This document shows, piece by piece, positions 1 to 9,633 of a stretch of 64,000 nucleotides of DNA. The stretch is from NCBI RefSeq assembly GCF_913063425.1, contig NZ_CAJXYK010000019.1, positions 30,448-94,447 of the forward strand, written 5' to 3'. The notes under the pieces are model-generated. The model saw nothing but the letters and a program-made list of their open reading frames with translations. It made no database searches and had not been told where the DNA came from. Both the position numbers and the translations under genes were made by a program. Each line of letters starts with the position of its first letter. Positions within the stretch are counted from its first letter, which is position 1. The stretch is from an uncultured Thiohalocapsa sp. GTDB lineage: Bacteria > Pseudomonadota > Gammaproteobacteria > Chromatiales > Chromatiaceae.

Positions 1-1808
1 GGCAGCCGGTTGCCCAGGCCGATCTCGGTGAATAAGGCCTCCGGCGAGTCGAGATGCACCTCCCGGGCGTAGACGGCGATGACCGACTCGCCGACGGCCT
101 CCAGGCTGAGCCCGAAGCGCGCCAGCTCGGCATTCAGCATGCGCCGGCCGAGGGCCTCTGCCTCCTGCGCCTGAAGGTTCTTGAGATAGCTGCGCACATT
201 GGCGCGCGCCTTACCGGTGACGACGAAGTTGAGCCAGGCGGCGTTGGGCTTGGCACCCGGGGCGTTGATGATCTCCACCGTCTGGCCGCTGCGCAACACC
301 GTGCGCAGGGGCGAGAGCCGGCGGTCGATGCGTGCCGCGACGCAGGTGTTGCCCACGTCGGAGTGGATGGCGTAGGCGAAGTCCACGACAGTCGCGCCCT
401 TGGGCAGCACCAGGATGCTGCCCCGCGGCGTGAAGACATAGACTTCGTCCGGAAACAGATCGATCTTGACGTGCTCAAGGAACTCCTGCGAGTCGCCCGA
501 GTCCCGCTGCATCTCCAGCAGGTTCTGCAGCCAGTCGTCCGCCAGGGTCTTGGCGCCGCTGCCCTCGGCGGCATTCTTGTAGAGCCAGTGGGCGGCAATG
601 CCGGCGTCGGCGATGCGATGCATGTCGGCGGTGCGGATCTGCACCTCGATGGGCGTGCCCTGGGGCCCCACCAGGACCGTGTGCAGGGACTGATAGCCGT
701 TCGACTTCGGGATTGCGATGTAGTCCTTGAACTTGCCCGGCACCGGCTTGTAGAGGCTGTGCACCTGCCCGAGCACCCGGTAGCAGGTGTCCACGCGGTC
801 CACCACCACCCGGAACGCGAACACATCCACCAGCTCTTTGAAGGATTTGCCCTTCTCGCGCATCTTGCGGTAGATGCTGAAGAGGTGCTTCTCGCGCCCG
901 CTCACCTCGCCGTCGATGCCCTCCTGCTCCAGGCGCCCGCGCACCGCCGTCTCGACGTTGGCCACCAGCTCGCGCTGGTGCTGCCGGGCCCGGCTCACGG
1001 CGGCCTCCAGCACCTGATAGCGCCAGGGCCACAGGTGCCGGAAGCCCAGGTCCTCCAGCTCCAGCCGCAGGCTGTTGATGCCGAGGCGGTTGGCGATGGG
1101 GGCGTAGATCTCGATGGTCTCGCGGGAGATGCGCCGGCGCTTCTCCGGCGCCATGACGCCCAGGGTGCGCATGTTGTGGAGCCGATCCGCGAGCTTGATC
1201 AGGATGACCCGGATGTCCCGGGTCATGGCCAGCAGCATCTTGCGGAAGTTCGCGGCCTGGGCCTCGGCGCGGGACGGGAAGTCGATCTGCGTGAGCTTGC
1301 TCACGCCGTCCACCAGCTCCGCCACCTCGCCGTCGAACTGCGCCGCGAGCTCCGACTTGGGCTTGCCGGTGTCCTCCAGCACGTCGTGCAGGATGGCCGC
1401 CACCAGGCATTTGTGGTCCATGCGCAGCTCGGCCAGGATCCGCGCCACGGCGATGGGGTGGTAGATGTAGGGCTCGCCGGACTGGCGCTGCTGGCCCGCA
1501 TGGGCCTCCGCACCGTAGAGGTAGGCGCGGTACACCTCCGAGACATGCTCCGGCGGCAGATAGCCGTCGAGGTCCGCGCAGAGGTCGCTGATCAGGTAGC
1601 GCGGTTTGCCCGCGGTTGCGCCCGGGGCGGCGTTGCGCCGTTGGCCGGCGCCCGCCGGCGCTGCCGGCTCTGGCTTCGGCGCCGGGCGGACGGACGCGTC
1701 GCCGTCCCGCCTCTGCTCGACGGCCGCGGCAGGCCCGGCATCCGTCGCGCTTGCCGCGGCCGCGTCTGCGGCTGGGCTGGTGCTGATCCGTGCCGCCGGC
1801 GTGCTCAC
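1..1808 (-). CDS. spoT: Bifunctional (p)ppGpp synthetase/hydrolase SpoT (partial, C-terminus off the left edge)
   Basis: About 602 residues are visible; the gene leaves the window before its C-terminal ACT region. Family knowledge: SpoT makes and degrades the alarmone (p)ppGpp. The hydrolase HD motif HDVLEDT is intact at residues 141-147, which favours SpoT over the hydrolase-dead RelA. The synthetase domain follows, then a TGS domain (near KIDLFPDEVYVFTPRG). The start chosen is GTG at 1808, preceded by a GGAGGGG ribosome site; no ATG lies between it and the in-frame TAG that ends rpoZ at 1983. This start gives a roughly 65-residue Ala/Pro-rich N-terminal extension ahead of the conserved SpoT N-terminus. 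It is last in yicC-gmk-rpoZ-spoT, the order also known from E. coli for gmk-rpoZ-spoT. Confidence 0.95.
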   Translation of the reverse strand, partial: MSTPAARISTSPAADAAAASATDAGPAAAVEQRRDGDASVRPAPKPEPAAPAGAGQRRNAAPGATAGKPRYLISDLCADLDGYLPPEHVSEVYRAYLYGAEAHAGQQRQSGEPYIYHPIAVARILAELRMDHKCLVAAILHDVLEDTGKPKSELAAQFDGEVAELVDGVSKLTQIDFPSRAEAQAANFRKMLLAMTRDIRVILIKLADRLHNMRTLGVMAPEKRRRISRETIEIYAPIANRLGINSLRLELEDLGFRHLWPWRYQVLEAAVSRARQHQRELVANVETAVRGRLEQEGIDGEVSGREKHLFSIYRKMREKGKSFKELVDVFAFRVVVDRVDTCYRVLGQVHSLYKPVPGKFKDYIAIPKSNGYQSLHTVLVGPQGTPIEVQIRTADMHRIADAGIAAHWLYKNAAEGSGAKTLADDWLQNLLEMQRDSGDSQEFLEHVKIDLFPDEVYVFTPRGSILVLPKGATVVDFAYAIHSDVGNTCVAARIDRRLSPLRTVLRSGQTVEIINAPGAKPNAAWLNFVVTGKARANVRSYLKNLQAQEAEALGRRMLNAELARFGLSLEAVGESVIAVYAREVHLDSPEALFTEIGLGNRL

Positions 1809-1982
1809 AGACCCCTCCGCGCGGCGGCCTGCGCTCGGATCTGGCGGCTGCGAGCGCCGTGACGGACGCAGGCCCAATCCACCGGCCCGAGGCCGGTGCG
1901 CAGGCGAGCGCCGCAGGCAGGCGCCGCGCGCGTGGGAGCTTGGCCCCGGTGCTCGTGCGTCACGACGATTGCGGTGCGGCGG

Positions 1983-2264
1983 CTACTCTTCGTCGCCGTC
2001 GCGCATGCCGAGCTCTTCCGCCAGCGCCTTCTCCAGCGCCTCGGCCGCATCGGCGGCGGCGCGGTCGGCCTCGGCCAGGGTCTCAGGCTTGACGACGCCT
2101 TCGGCGACTTCGCGCAGCGCCATGACCGTGGGCTTGTCGTTCTCCCAGGGCAGCATGGGCTCGACGCCGTTGGCGAGCTGGCGGGCGCGCTTGGACGCCA
2201 GCAGCACGAGGTCGAAGCGGTTATCGACGTGATCGAGACAGTCCTCGACGGTGATGCGGGCCAT
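1983..2264 (-). CDS. rpoZ: RNA polymerase omega subunit
   Basis: A 93-residue protein beginning [19 protein letters not shown], the standard omega N-terminus, with the conserved [12 protein letters not shown] helix at about residues 19-30. Omega binds the beta' subunit, helps polymerase assembly and in enterobacteria forms part of a ppGpp site, which suits its place next to spoT. The ATG is preceded by AGGAG at 8 bases. The acidic tail (residues 65-93) is rich in Ala and Glu. It is separated from gmk upstream by about 410 bases, so it may have its own promoter. It reads in the same frame as spoT, 174 bases upstream of that gene's GTG. Confidence 0.97.
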   Translation of the reverse strand: MARITVEDCLDHVDNRFDLVLLASKRARQLANGVEPMLPWENDKPTVMALREVAEGVVKPETLAEADRAAADAAEALEKALAEELGMRDGDEE

Positions 2265-2675
2265 GACGGGTCTCCTGATGGCGGGCGCGCCGGCGGCATG
2301 GGCACCGGTGCGCTGCGTCTGTAAAGTTGAACATTGTCTTGCGACGGCCGCCCTGCTAGGGCCGTAACCGCCGCACTCGGGAGGCAGGCAGGCGCGGCCG
2401 CACCTTTGTGCTCTCACCCCAGTCCAAGGCTGCGGGCGGCTCGGGGCGGGCGATCATGTGCCACCGGCGGACTCAAGGCCGCCTGCCCCGGGGGTGCCGA
2501 CTGACGTCGGCGCAGCCGGTGGACGACCCAGAGGGAGGCGACCCGGCGACTTCCGCAGCGCTGCAGGGGTGAGTCAAGCCCCGACGGAACTGTTTAAAAC
2601 ATACCAGAAAAGCGGTCCGCCGGCCCGCGCCTGCCGGCGGACGGCCATGCGGACCGCAGCGCCTGTCGCAGCGGC
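2265..2675. other. Intergenic region between gmk and rpoZ
   Basis: About 410 bases without a credible gene on either strand. It holds one copy of a dispersed palindromic element (2486-2558, listed separately) and a short AT-richer stretch around 2588-2612 in an otherwise GC-rich setting. No convincing -35/-10 pair for rpoZ was found on the minus strand, although a promoter is likely here given the distance. Confidence 0.5.
2486..2558. repeat. Dispersed palindromic element, copy A
   Basis: Contains CCCGGGGG, then the hairpin GCCGAC-TGAC-GTCGGC (stem arms 2496-2501 and 2506-2511), then CCGGTGG and finally GACTTCCGCAG. The same blocks in the same order recur at 31679-31735, and the hairpin resembles the tandem palindromes at 63841-63923. 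Both full copies lie in non-coding DNA. This looks like a REP-type repeat; a transcription terminator is less likely because no T-tract follows. Confidence 0.6.
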
Positions 2676-3368
2676 TCAGTCCGCGCCGAGCATCGCCTTC
2701 AGCGCCGCGGCATGGCGCTCGGCCTGGCGCGGCTCGCGCAGGCGCTCGGCGGTGACGATGGCGCGCAGGTGGCCCAGGGCCTCGGCGAAGTCGTCATTGA
2801 CCACCAGGTAGTCGTACTCCGCATGGTGACTCAGCTCATCGCGGGCCTGAGACATGCGCGCGGCAATAACGTCCTCGCTGTCCTTGCCGCGACCCCGCAG
2901 GCGCGACTCCAGCGCCGCCAGCGACGGCGGTGCGACGAAGATGCCGATGGCCTCCGGAAAGCGCGCACGCACCTGGCGCGCACCCTGCCAGTCGATCTCC
3001 AGCAGCAGATCGGCGCCGGCATCCAGACCCTCGCGCAGCGTCTTCGCCGCCGTGCCGTAGGCGTTGCCGAAGACCCGGGCGAACTCCACGAACTCGCCGG
3101 CCTCCGCCATGCGCTCGAAGGTCGGGGCATCGACGAAGTGGTAGTGCACGCCGTCCTCCTCGCCCTGGCGCGGGGCCCGGGTGGTGTAGGACACGGACAG
3201 CTGCAACGACGGCTCCACCTCCAGCAGCGCCTTCACCAGGCTGGTCTTGCCGGCACCGGACGGCGCGGAGACAACAAACAGCAGTCCGCGGTCGGCGCCT
3301 TGGGCGGCGTCGCGCCGGCGGGCGTCCGGCTGGGGCTTGGCGGTTTCCATCGGCGGCATGTCGGTCAC
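2676..3368 (-). CDS. gmk: Guanylate kinase
   Basis: A 230-residue protein with the P-loop APSGAGKTS at about residues 35-43 and the GMP-binding stretch SVSYTTRAPRQGEEDGVHYHF. It phosphorylates GMP to GDP with ATP in the cytoplasm. The start used is GTG at 3368, whose GTGA overlaps the yicC stop, implying translational coupling; ATG codons at 3359 or 3350 are alternatives and would shorten an unusually long lead-in before the P-loop. Neighbours yicC, rpoZ and spoT are on the same strand. Confidence 0.96.
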   Translation of the reverse strand: MTDMPPMETAKPQPDARRRDAAQGADRGLLFVVSAPSGAGKTSLVKALLEVEPSLQLSVSYTTRAPRQGEEDGVHYHFVDAPTFERMAEAGEFVEFARVFGNAYGTAAKTLREGLDAGADLLLEIDWQGARQVRARFPEAIGIFVAPPSLAALESRLRGRGKDSEDVIAARMSQARDELSHHAEYDYLVVNDDFAEALGHLRAIVTAERLREPRQAERHAAALKAMLGAD

Positions 3369-4231
3369 TCCAGATTCTGCACCTGCTCGCGCATCTGCTC
3401 GATGAGCACCTTCATCTCCACAGCGGCATGGGTGGTCTCGGCGTCGGCGGATTTGGAGCTCAGGGTGTTGGCCTCGCGGTTGAGCTCCTGCATCAGGAAG
3501 TCCAGGCGCCGGCCGACCGGCGCGTCGCCCGCGAGGGTCTTGCGGACCTCCTCCACATGCACCGACAGGCGGTCCATCTCTTCGTCCACATCGAGGCGCT
3601 GGGCGAGCAGGGCCATCTCCTGCTCCAGCCGCGCCGGATCGAGCTCGTCGAGCACTTCCGTCAACCGCTCGCGGATGCGCGTGCGCACGCCCTCCAGCAC
3701 CTGCGGCATGCGCTCGCGCACGTCGGCCACCAGGGCCAGGAGCTTGTCGCAGCGCTCCAGCAGCAGGGCTCTGAGTCGCTCGCCCTCGCGCTCGCGATGG
3801 GCCACCAGGCCGTCCAGCGCCTGATCCAGCAGCGCCAGGGCCGCGGCGGCGACGGCGTCCGGGTCCTGCTCCGGCTCTTCCAGCAGCCCGGGCCAGCGCA
3901 GCAGGTCGAGCACATGCGGTGTGGCGGGCTCGCCGATGCGCGTGGCAATCTCGTCCGCGGCGTTCAGCACCTGCTCCAGCAGCCGACGGTTGACCTTGAG
4001 GCCGCCGGCGCTGTCCTGGCTCGGGACGAAGCGCAGGGTGCAGTCCACCTTGCCGCGGGCCAGGCGCGCACTCAGGCGCTCGCGCACCGGCGTCTCCAGC
4101 GCGCGCAGGTCCTCCGGCAGCCGGACATGGGGCTCCAGGAAGCGATGGTTGACGGAGCGCAGCTCCCAGGTCAGCTCCCCCAGGTCCGTGCTGCTGTGCT
4201 CGCGGGCGAAGGCGGTCATGCTGCGGGTCAT
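3365..4231 (-). CDS. yicC: YicC family endoribonuclease
   Basis: A 288-residue protein starting MTRSMTAFAREHSSTDLGEL with the family's characteristic SMTAFAR N-terminus and the RSVNHRFLE motif; the C-terminus carries the conserved DUF1732 end (VLIEQMREQVQNLE). E. coli YicC is reported to be an RNase involved in small-RNA turnover; the exact target here is unknown. ATG at 4231 was chosen over an upstream GTG at 4240 because GAGGTG lies 7 bases before it. Stop and gmk start overlap by 4 bases. Confidence 0.93.
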   Translation of the reverse strand: MTRSMTAFAREHSSTDLGELTWELRSVNHRFLEPHVRLPEDLRALETPVRERLSARLARGKVDCTLRFVPSQDSAGGLKVNRRLLEQVLNAADEIATRIGEPATPHVLDLLRWPGLLEEPEQDPDAVAAAALALLDQALDGLVAHREREGERLRALLLERCDKLLALVADVRERMPQVLEGVRTRIRERLTEVLDELDPARLEQEMALLAQRLDVDEEMDRLSVHVEEVRKTLAGDAPVGRRLDFLMQELNREANTLSSKSADAETTHAAVEMKVLIEQMREQVQNLE

Positions 4232-4429
4232 AGGGCGCACCTCAGGTGTCGGCTGTGTGGCACACCCCGTGGGGGCGCGGTGCGGGACTCAAGCCGCTAT
4301 CATACCGGGGATGCGCCGGCGCCTGCCCGGTCGTGTCCACCGCAATCCGGCGGCGCAGATCACGACCGCGGTGCGGCGGCCAGGCCAGGCCCGCCACAGC
4401 GCCCGAATCAGCCCACCACGAGGCCCCGC

Positions 4430-5320
4430 ATGGCACGTGCCCGCGACAGTCTGGAGCCCGGCACCGTCCTCGACTGCTACCGCGTGGTCGACACCATCGG
4501 CAAGGGCGGCTTCAGCCTCATCTACCTCGCCGAAAACGAGGAGACCGGCGACGAGGTTGTCATCAAGGAGTTCATGCCCAAGCGGCTCGCGCGCCGCCAT
4601 GCCGACGGCCGCCTGCTGCCCGTGGACAACAAGCAGCGCGAGGCCCTGTACCGCAGCCGCCGGCTCTTCTTCCAGGAGGCCAAGGTCATGGCCTCGCTGG
4701 CACATCCGCACATCGTGGCGGTGCTGAACCTCATCATGCGCAACGACACGGGCTACATCGTGATGCAGCACGAGCGCGGCAGGAACCTGGGCCAGTTCGT
4801 GCACGAGCGCGGCGGCGGCCTCAGCACCACGCTGATGAGCCGCATCTTCGTCCCGCTGCTGGACGCGCTCAACACCATGCACGCCAGGGCGATGCTGCAT
4901 CTCGACGTGAAGCCCGGCAACATCCACCTGCGCAACGGCCACGACCCGCTGCTGCTGGACCTCGGCGCCGCGCAGGTGCTGACCATCGGCGGCAGCACCG
5001 CGAGCCATGTCATCACCGCGGGCTATTCGCCGCCGGAGCAGTACCGCCACGGCGGCAAGATCGGCCCCTGGACGGACGTCTACGCCGTCGGCGCCTCGCT
5101 GCGCTGCTGTATCGACGGCAAGACACCGCCGCCGGCGCCCGACAGGCTCGCGGACGACACCCTGGTGCCGGCGTTGGAGCAGTATGCCAACACCTATCCG
5201 CACTGGCTGCTGGAGCTCATCGACCGCAGCATGTCGCTGGTGCCGGAGGAGCGCCCGCGCGACGCCGGCGAGATGTTGCAGACCATGCGCCACAACGCCG
5301 CCGTCGCCCAGGTCACCTGA
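4430..5320 (+). CDS. Ser/Thr protein kinase, single kinase domain
   Basis: A 296-residue protein that is almost entirely kinase domain. Visible features: glycine loop GKGGFS at about residues 24-29, ATP-anchoring lysine in VVIKEF (K46), a helix-C glutamate (about E83), catalytic loop HLDVKPGN at 157-164 in place of HRDxKxxN, and DLG at 177-179 in place of [11 protein letters not shown] follows as the APE-region equivalent. These changes are common in active bacterial kinases. No membrane segment or sensor domain is present, so it is likely cytoplasmic. The start has GAGG about 8 bases upstream. It diverges from yicC and precedes rph. Substrate unknown. Confidence 0.9.
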   Translation: MARARDSLEPGTVLDCYRVVDTIGKGGFSLIYLAENEETGDEVVIKEFMPKRLARRHADGRLLPVDNKQREALYRSRRLFFQEAKVMASLAHPHIVAVLNLIMRNDTGYIVMQHERGRNLGQFVHERGGGLSTTLMSRIFVPLLDALNTMHARAMLHLDVKPGNIHLRNGHDPLLLDLGAAQVLTIGGSTASHVITAGYSPPEQYRHGGKIGPWTDVYAVGASLRCCIDGKTPPPAPDRLADDTLVPALEQYANTYPHWLLELIDRSMSLVPEERPRDAGEMLQTMRHNAAVAQVT

Positions 5321-5364
5321 GCGCACCGCCACCGCCAGCAACCGAGCCCCGGAGGACCCAAGCC

Positions 5365-6078
5365 ATGCGCCCATCCCAGCGCGCGCCCGACGAGATGCGG
5401 GCGGTGCAGCTCACCCGCGGCTGGAGCCGGCACGCCGCCGGCTCCGTACTCACCGAATTCGGCGCCACCCGGGTGCTCTGCACCGCAAGCGTGGAGGAGC
5501 GCGTGCCGCCCTTCCTGCGCGGTGCGGGGCAGGGCTGGGTGACGGCCGAGTACGGCATGCTGCCGGGCTCCACCCATGAGCGCACCGCCCGCGAGGCGGC
5601 CCGCGGCAAGCAAAGCGGGCGCACGCTGGAAATCCAGCGCCTGGTGGGCCGCGCGCTGCGGGCGTCGATGGACCTGACGGCCCTCGGCGAGCGCACCATC
5701 ACCCTGGACTGCGACGTGCTCCAGGCCGACGGCGGCACCCGCACCGCAGCCATCACCGGTGCCTGGGTGGCACTGCATGACGCGCTGACGACCCTGCGCG
5801 ACGCGGGTCAGCTGTCCACCTGGCCCCTGCACGGGCAGGTGGCCGCCGTCTCCGTCGGCATCTATGCGGGCACCCCGGTGCTGGACCTGGACTATGCCGA
5901 AGACAGCGCCGCCGAGACGGACATGAACGTCGTCATGGACGCCGCCGGCGGCCTGGTCGAGGTGCAGGGCACCGCGGAGGGCGCCGCCTTCTCGCGCGCG
6001 GAGCTGAATGCCATGCTGGACCTGGCCGGCGCCGGCATCACCCGGCTGGTGGCCGCGCAGCGGGCCGCGCTGGCCTGA
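5365..6078 (+). CDS. rph: Ribonuclease PH
   Basis: A 237-residue phosphorolytic 3'-5' exoribonuclease involved in tRNA 3'-end trimming. The N-terminus ([20 protein letters not shown]) and the [19 protein letters not shown] stretch are family hallmarks; [18 protein letters not shown] and [11 protein letters not shown] near residues 175-205 form the phosphate and active-site region. Length is normal. GGAGG lies about 10 bases before the ATG. It is 44 bases downstream of the kinase gene and 65 upstream of rdgB, in one apparent transcription unit. Unlike E. coli, pyrE is not adjacent but lies 6.5 kb downstream. Confidence 0.97.
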   Translation: MRPSQRAPDEMRAVQLTRGWSRHAAGSVLTEFGATRVLCTASVEERVPPFLRGAGQGWVTAEYGMLPGSTHERTAREAARGKQSGRTLEIQRLVGRALRASMDLTALGERTITLDCDVLQADGGTRTAAITGAWVALHDALTTLRDAGQLSTWPLHGQVAAVSVGIYAGTPVLDLDYAEDSAAETDMNVVMDAAGGLVEVQGTAEGAAFSRAELNAMLDLAGAGITRLVAAQRAALA

Positions 6079-6143
6079 TCGACCCTCGCCCTGCACCCCT
6101 CGCCCGCCAGCCCGCCGCCCCCGCGTCGCAACCGGAGCCGCAC

Positions 6144-6758
6144 ATGACCACCGCCCAACCCGACCGGATCGTGCTCGCCAGCAACAACCCGGGCAAGCTG
6201 CGCGAGATCGGCCGCCTGCTCGCCGACGCCGGCATGCAGGTGCTGCCGCAGCGCGATTTCGGCATCGGCGAGGCCGAGGAGACCGGCCTCACCTTCGTCG
6301 AGAATGCCATCCTCAAGGCGCGTCACGCCGCCGCCGGCAGCGGCCTGCCGGCCATCGCCGACGACTCCGGCATCGAGGTGGATGCCCTCGACGGCGCCCC
6401 GGGCATCTACTCCGCCCGCTTCGCCGGCGCCGGCGCCGACGAGCAGGCCAACAACGACAAGCTGCTGGCGGCGCTGGCGGAGGTGCCGGACGCCGCCCGC
6501 ACCGCGCGCTATCGCTGCGTCATGGTCTATCTGCGCCATGCACAGGATCCCACGCCCATCATCTGCCTCGGCACCTGGGAGGGGCGTATCCTGCGCGAGC
6601 CGCGCGGACACAATGGCTTCGGCTACGACCCGCTGTTCTTCGTGCCCACACAGGGCTGCGCCGCCGCCGAGCTGGACGCGGCCACCAAAGACCGTCTCAG
6701 CCACCGCGGCCAGGCGCTGCGGGCGCTGGTGGCGCAGCTGACGGCCGCGGCAGGTTAG
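6144..6758 (+). CDS. rdgB: XTP/dITP pyrophosphatase (RdgB/HAM1)
   Basis: A 204-residue house-cleaning enzyme that hydrolyses non-canonical purine triphosphates such as dITP and XTP. It shows the family signatures [10 protein letters not shown] at about residues 13-22, [37 protein letters not shown] and [16 protein letters not shown] is 7 bases from the ATG. It sits in the rdgB-yggS-proC-yggT-yggU neighbourhood that recurs in gammaproteobacteria. Confidence 0.97.
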   Translation: MTTAQPDRIVLASNNPGKLREIGRLLADAGMQVLPQRDFGIGEAEETGLTFVENAILKARHAAAGSGLPAIADDSGIEVDALDGAPGIYSARFAGAGADEQANNDKLLAALAEVPDAARTARYRCVMVYLRHAQDPTPIICLGTWEGRILREPRGHNGFGYDPLFFVPTQGCAAAELDAATKDRLSHRGQALRALVAQLTAAAG

Positions 6759-6880
6759 CGCGGGCTTGCGCCGGTGTGCCGCCGCGGCGGCCTGCCCGTC
6801 GCCATCAGGCCGTCATCAACGCCGGCATGCTCCCAGCCAAGACCCCCGCCACCGACACAGACCCGCCAACCCAAGCCGCC

Positions 6881-7600
6881 ATGCCCCCGCAGACCGACCT
6901 CAGTCGCACCATCGCCGACAACCTCGCCCGGGTGCGCGAGCGCATTGCCGACGCCGAGGCCCGCTATGGACGCCCGCCCGGCAGTGTGGCACTGCTCGCT
7001 GTCAGCAAGCGCCACGGCGCCGAGCGCATCCAAGCGGCCCACGCCGCCGGTCAGACGCTGTTCGGCGAAAGCTATGTCCAAGAGGCCCTGGACAAGCAGG
7101 CCGCACTGTCGGCGCTGCCGCTCGGCTGGCACTTTATCGGCCGGGTGCAGACCAACAAGACCCGGGACATCGCGGCCCATTTCGACTGGGTGCACGGGCT
7201 CTGCGAGCTCAAGCATGCACGCCGGCTCGGCGCCCAGCGCCCGGCAACCGCCGGCCCCCTGCCCGTGTGCGTGCAGGTGAACCTGAGCGGCGAGGCGAGC
7301 AAGGCCGGACTGCTGCCGGAGCAGGTGAGCGAGCTCCTGGATCAGTGCCGTGACATCGCCGGCATCTCCGTGGCGGGGCTGATGACCCTGCCGGCACCCG
7401 CCGACGACCTCGCCGAGCAGCGCCGCCCCTTCGCGGCGCTGCGCGCCCTGCGGGATCGCCTGGCGACGCCGGCGCTGCCGCTCACGACCCTGTCCATGGG
7501 CATGACGGCGGACCTGGAAGCCGCCGTCGCCGAGGGCGCTACAATGGTGCGCGTGGGCACCGCCGTCTTCGGCCCCCGGCCGCCGGCGGGCGAGCGCTGA
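6881..7600 (+). CDS. yggS: PLP homeostasis protein (YggS/PROSC family)
   Basis: A 239-residue PLP-binding barrel protein. The lysine expected to hold PLP is in LLAVSKRHG, followed by FGESYVQEALDK and WHFIGRVQTNK; the C-terminal LSMGMTADLEAAVAEGATMVRVGTAVFG binds the phosphate. The family buffers pyridoxal phosphate and affects amino-acid pools. The start at 6881 (MPPQTDLSRTIADNL) best matches homologues; an in-frame ATG at 6827 would add 18 residues, and neither has a strong ribosome site. It precedes proC as in many relatives. Confidence 0.93.
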   Translation: MPPQTDLSRTIADNLARVRERIADAEARYGRPPGSVALLAVSKRHGAERIQAAHAAGQTLFGESYVQEALDKQAALSALPLGWHFIGRVQTNKTRDIAAHFDWVHGLCELKHARRLGAQRPATAGPLPVCVQVNLSGEASKAGLLPEQVSELLDQCRDIAGISVAGLMTLPAPADDLAEQRRPFAALRALRDRLATPALPLTTLSMGMTADLEAAVAEGATMVRVGTAVFGPRPPAGER

Positions 7601-7743
7601 GACGGCGGCAGGCACCGCGGCGCGATTTGCGCGACGCGCACCGGCCGCAGCCAGGGCGCAGAGCGCAGCCGGCCGCCGCGCCCACTGCATCGGAAGATTT
7701 CCAAACCCAACCCCGAGCCACCACGCCGGAGGCCCACCACAGC

Positions 7744-8580
7744 ATGTCACTGAGTCAGACCCGCATTGCCTTCATCGGCGGCGGCAACATGGCGCGCAGC
7801 CTGGTCGCCGGGCTCATCGCCGACGGCCACGAGCCGGGCGCCCTCACCGTGAGCGACCCGCTCGCCGAGATGCGCAGCAAGCTCGCCGAGTCCTACGGCG
7901 TGCACACCAACGATGACAACGCCGCCGCCGTCGCCGCTGCCGACGTGGTGGTCCTGGCGGTGAAGCCGCAGGTGGCGCCCGGCGTCTGCCGGGCGCTGGC
8001 ACCGCACCTGCCGCGGCCCGCGCCGCTGGTGATCTCGGTGATGGCAGGCGTCACCGAGGCCGCCATCTGCGCCTGGCTCGGCGGCGAGACGGCGCTGGTG
8101 CGCAGCATGCCGAATACACCGGTGCTGGTGCAGTCGGGCGCCATCGGGCTGCATGCGAATGCCGCGACCTCGCCGGCACAGCGCAATCTGGCGGAGGAGA
8201 TCCTGCGCGCCGGCGGCCTCACGCGCTGGGTGGACGCGGAGACGGACCTGGACGCCGTCACCGCCGTCTCCGGCAGCGGCCCGGCCTACTTCTTTCTGGT
8301 GATGGAGGCGCTGGAGCAGGCCGCCGTGGCAGAAGGCCTGGACGCGGAAACCGCCCGGCTGCTGGCCATCCAGACGGCGCTCGGCGCCGCGCGCATGGCG
8401 GTGGCGAGCGAAGAGTCGCCGGCGGACCTGCGCCGGCGCGTCACCTCACCCGGCGGCACCACCGAGCGCGCGCTGGGCGTGCTCGCCGACGGCGGCCTGG
8501 AGCCGCTCATGGCCCGGGCCGTCGCCGCCGCCCGCGCCCGGGCCGAGGAGCTGTCGCAACTGCTGGGAGCCGATGCATGA
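7744..8580 (+). CDS. proC: Pyrroline-5-carboxylate reductase
   Basis: A 278-residue enzyme of the last step of proline synthesis. The N-terminal Rossmann motif FIGGGNMARSL (about residues 10-20) binds NAD(P)H. The signature region AVSGSGPAYFFLVMEAL and RRRVTSPGGTTERAL are family hallmarks of the dimerisation and active-site region. The stop overlaps the yggT start (ATGA at 8577), indicating coupling. About 140 bases without an evident gene separate it from yggS. Confidence 0.97.
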   Translation: MSLSQTRIAFIGGGNMARSLVAGLIADGHEPGALTVSDPLAEMRSKLAESYGVHTNDDNAAAVAAADVVVLAVKPQVAPGVCRALAPHLPRPAPLVISVMAGVTEAAICAWLGGETALVRSMPNTPVLVQSGAIGLHANAATSPAQRNLAEEILRAGGLTRWVDAETDLDAVTAVSGSGPAYFFLVMEALEQAAVAEGLDAETARLLAIQTALGAARMAVASEESPADLRRRVTSPGGTTERALGVLADGGLEPLMARAVAAARARAEELSQLLGADA

Positions 8581-9152
8581 CCGAAGCCTACTTCACCAAC
8601 CCGCTGATCTTCCTGGTCAAAACCCTGTTCGGGCTGTACATCGCCCTGGTGATGATCCGCTTCCTGCTGCAATGGGCGCGGGCGGATTTCTACAATCCCG
8701 TGTCGCAATTCGTCGTCACCCTGACCTCGCCCGTGCTGCGCCCCCTGCGCAAGGTCATCCCGGGTTTCCGCGGGCTCGACATCGCCTCGCTGGTGCTGGC
8801 CTGGCTGCTGAAGGCGGTGGAGCTCGCCCTGCTGGCCCTGCTGTTCGGACTCGACCGTAACCTGCTGCTGGCCCTGGCCTGGGCAATCCCGGCGCTGGTG
8901 GGGCTCGTCATCAGCATCTTCCTGTTCGCCATCCTCATCCGCGTCATTCTGAGCTGGCTGAATCCGGATCCCTTCAATCCGGCGGTGGAGCTGCTGAACC
9001 GACTGACGGACCCCATCCTGGAGCCTGCCCAGCGCCTGGTGCCCCCCATCAGCGGTATCGATCTGTCGCCGATGGTGGCGATGATCGCCCTGGTGCTGCT
9101 GCAGATGCTGCTGCTGCCGCCGCTGCGCGCCCTCACGGGCAGTCCGTTCTGA
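8577..9152 (+). CDS. yggT: YggT family membrane protein
   Basis: A 191-residue integral membrane protein made of two similar halves, each with two hydrophobic segments and a motif of the type (I/R)xxLxWxxPDxxNP: LLQWARADFYNPV in the first half and ILSWLNPDPFNPAVE in the second. LRKVIPGF and AQRLVPPISGIDLSPMVA are the matching amphipathic parts. The family has been linked to osmotic tolerance and, in Gram-positives, to cell division; its role here is unproven. The start overlaps the proC stop. Confidence 0.9.
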   Translation: MTEAYFTNPLIFLVKTLFGLYIALVMIRFLLQWARADFYNPVSQFVVTLTSPVLRPLRKVIPGFRGLDIASLVLAWLLKAVELALLALLFGLDRNLLLALAWAIPALVGLVISIFLFAILIRVILSWLNPDPFNPAVELLNRLTDPILEPAQRLVPPISGIDLSPMVAMIALVLLQMLLLPPLRALTGSPF

Positions 9153-9192
9153 TCCTGCGCGCGCCGCCGCCAGCGCGCCAGCCGGCATCGCC

Positions 9193-9501
9193 GTGAGCTG
9201 GTACCGCTGGCAGGGGGACACCCTGCGGCTCGCGCTGCGCGTGCAGCCCCGCGCACGGGAGGATGCCTTCGGCGAGCCCCTGGGCGAGGAGCTGCGGGTG
9301 CGCATCAAGGCGCCACCAGTGGACGGCAAGGCCAACGCCCGGCTGCTGGCGTTCCTCGCCCGCAGCTGCGCCGTGCCCAAAGGCCGTGTACGGCTGCTGA
9401 GTGGCGCACAGGGCCGCTCCAAGGTCGTGGCCATCGAGGCGCCGGTCGTCCTGCCTCCACCGTTGGCCGATTCTCGCACCGGCTCACGGGATACGGGCTG
9501 A
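9193..9501 (+). CDS. yggU: DUF167 family protein YggU
   Basis: A 102-residue protein with the DUF167 core: LRVQPRAREDAF, LRVRIKAPPVDGKANARLLAFLA and the positively charged VRLLSGAQGRSKVV. The function of the family is not established. The start is GTG at 9193, 41 bases after yggT. It ends the conserved yggS-proC-yggT-yggU run. Confidence 0.85.
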   Translation: MSWYRWQGDTLRLALRVQPRAREDAFGEPLGEELRVRIKAPPVDGKANARLLAFLARSCAVPKGRVRLLSGAQGRSKVVAIEAPVVLPPPLADSRTGSRDTG

Positions 9502-9633
9502 AGCCCCGCTACAATACTGGGCAGCCGGCTGTTCGCAGTCGCGCAGACAGCGACGCCGCCGATCGCAGCCGCCTTGCAGGCGTCGGCCGCGCGGCGCCCG
9601 GCCATGCACGCAGCGTAGACGGAGGCCGCCCCG

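Noticed and set aside
54..1862. Long open frame on the plus strand opposite spoT
   Set aside because: It lies entirely antisense to spoT and its translation is low-complexity His/Leu/Arg/Ala without any recognisable domain. Long antisense frames are expected at this GC content; many similar ones across the window were left out.
9505..9633. Promoter for the dynamin-like gene at TACAAT (9510)
   Set aside because: There is no reasonable -35 at 16-18 bases and no extended -10, so it was not listed.
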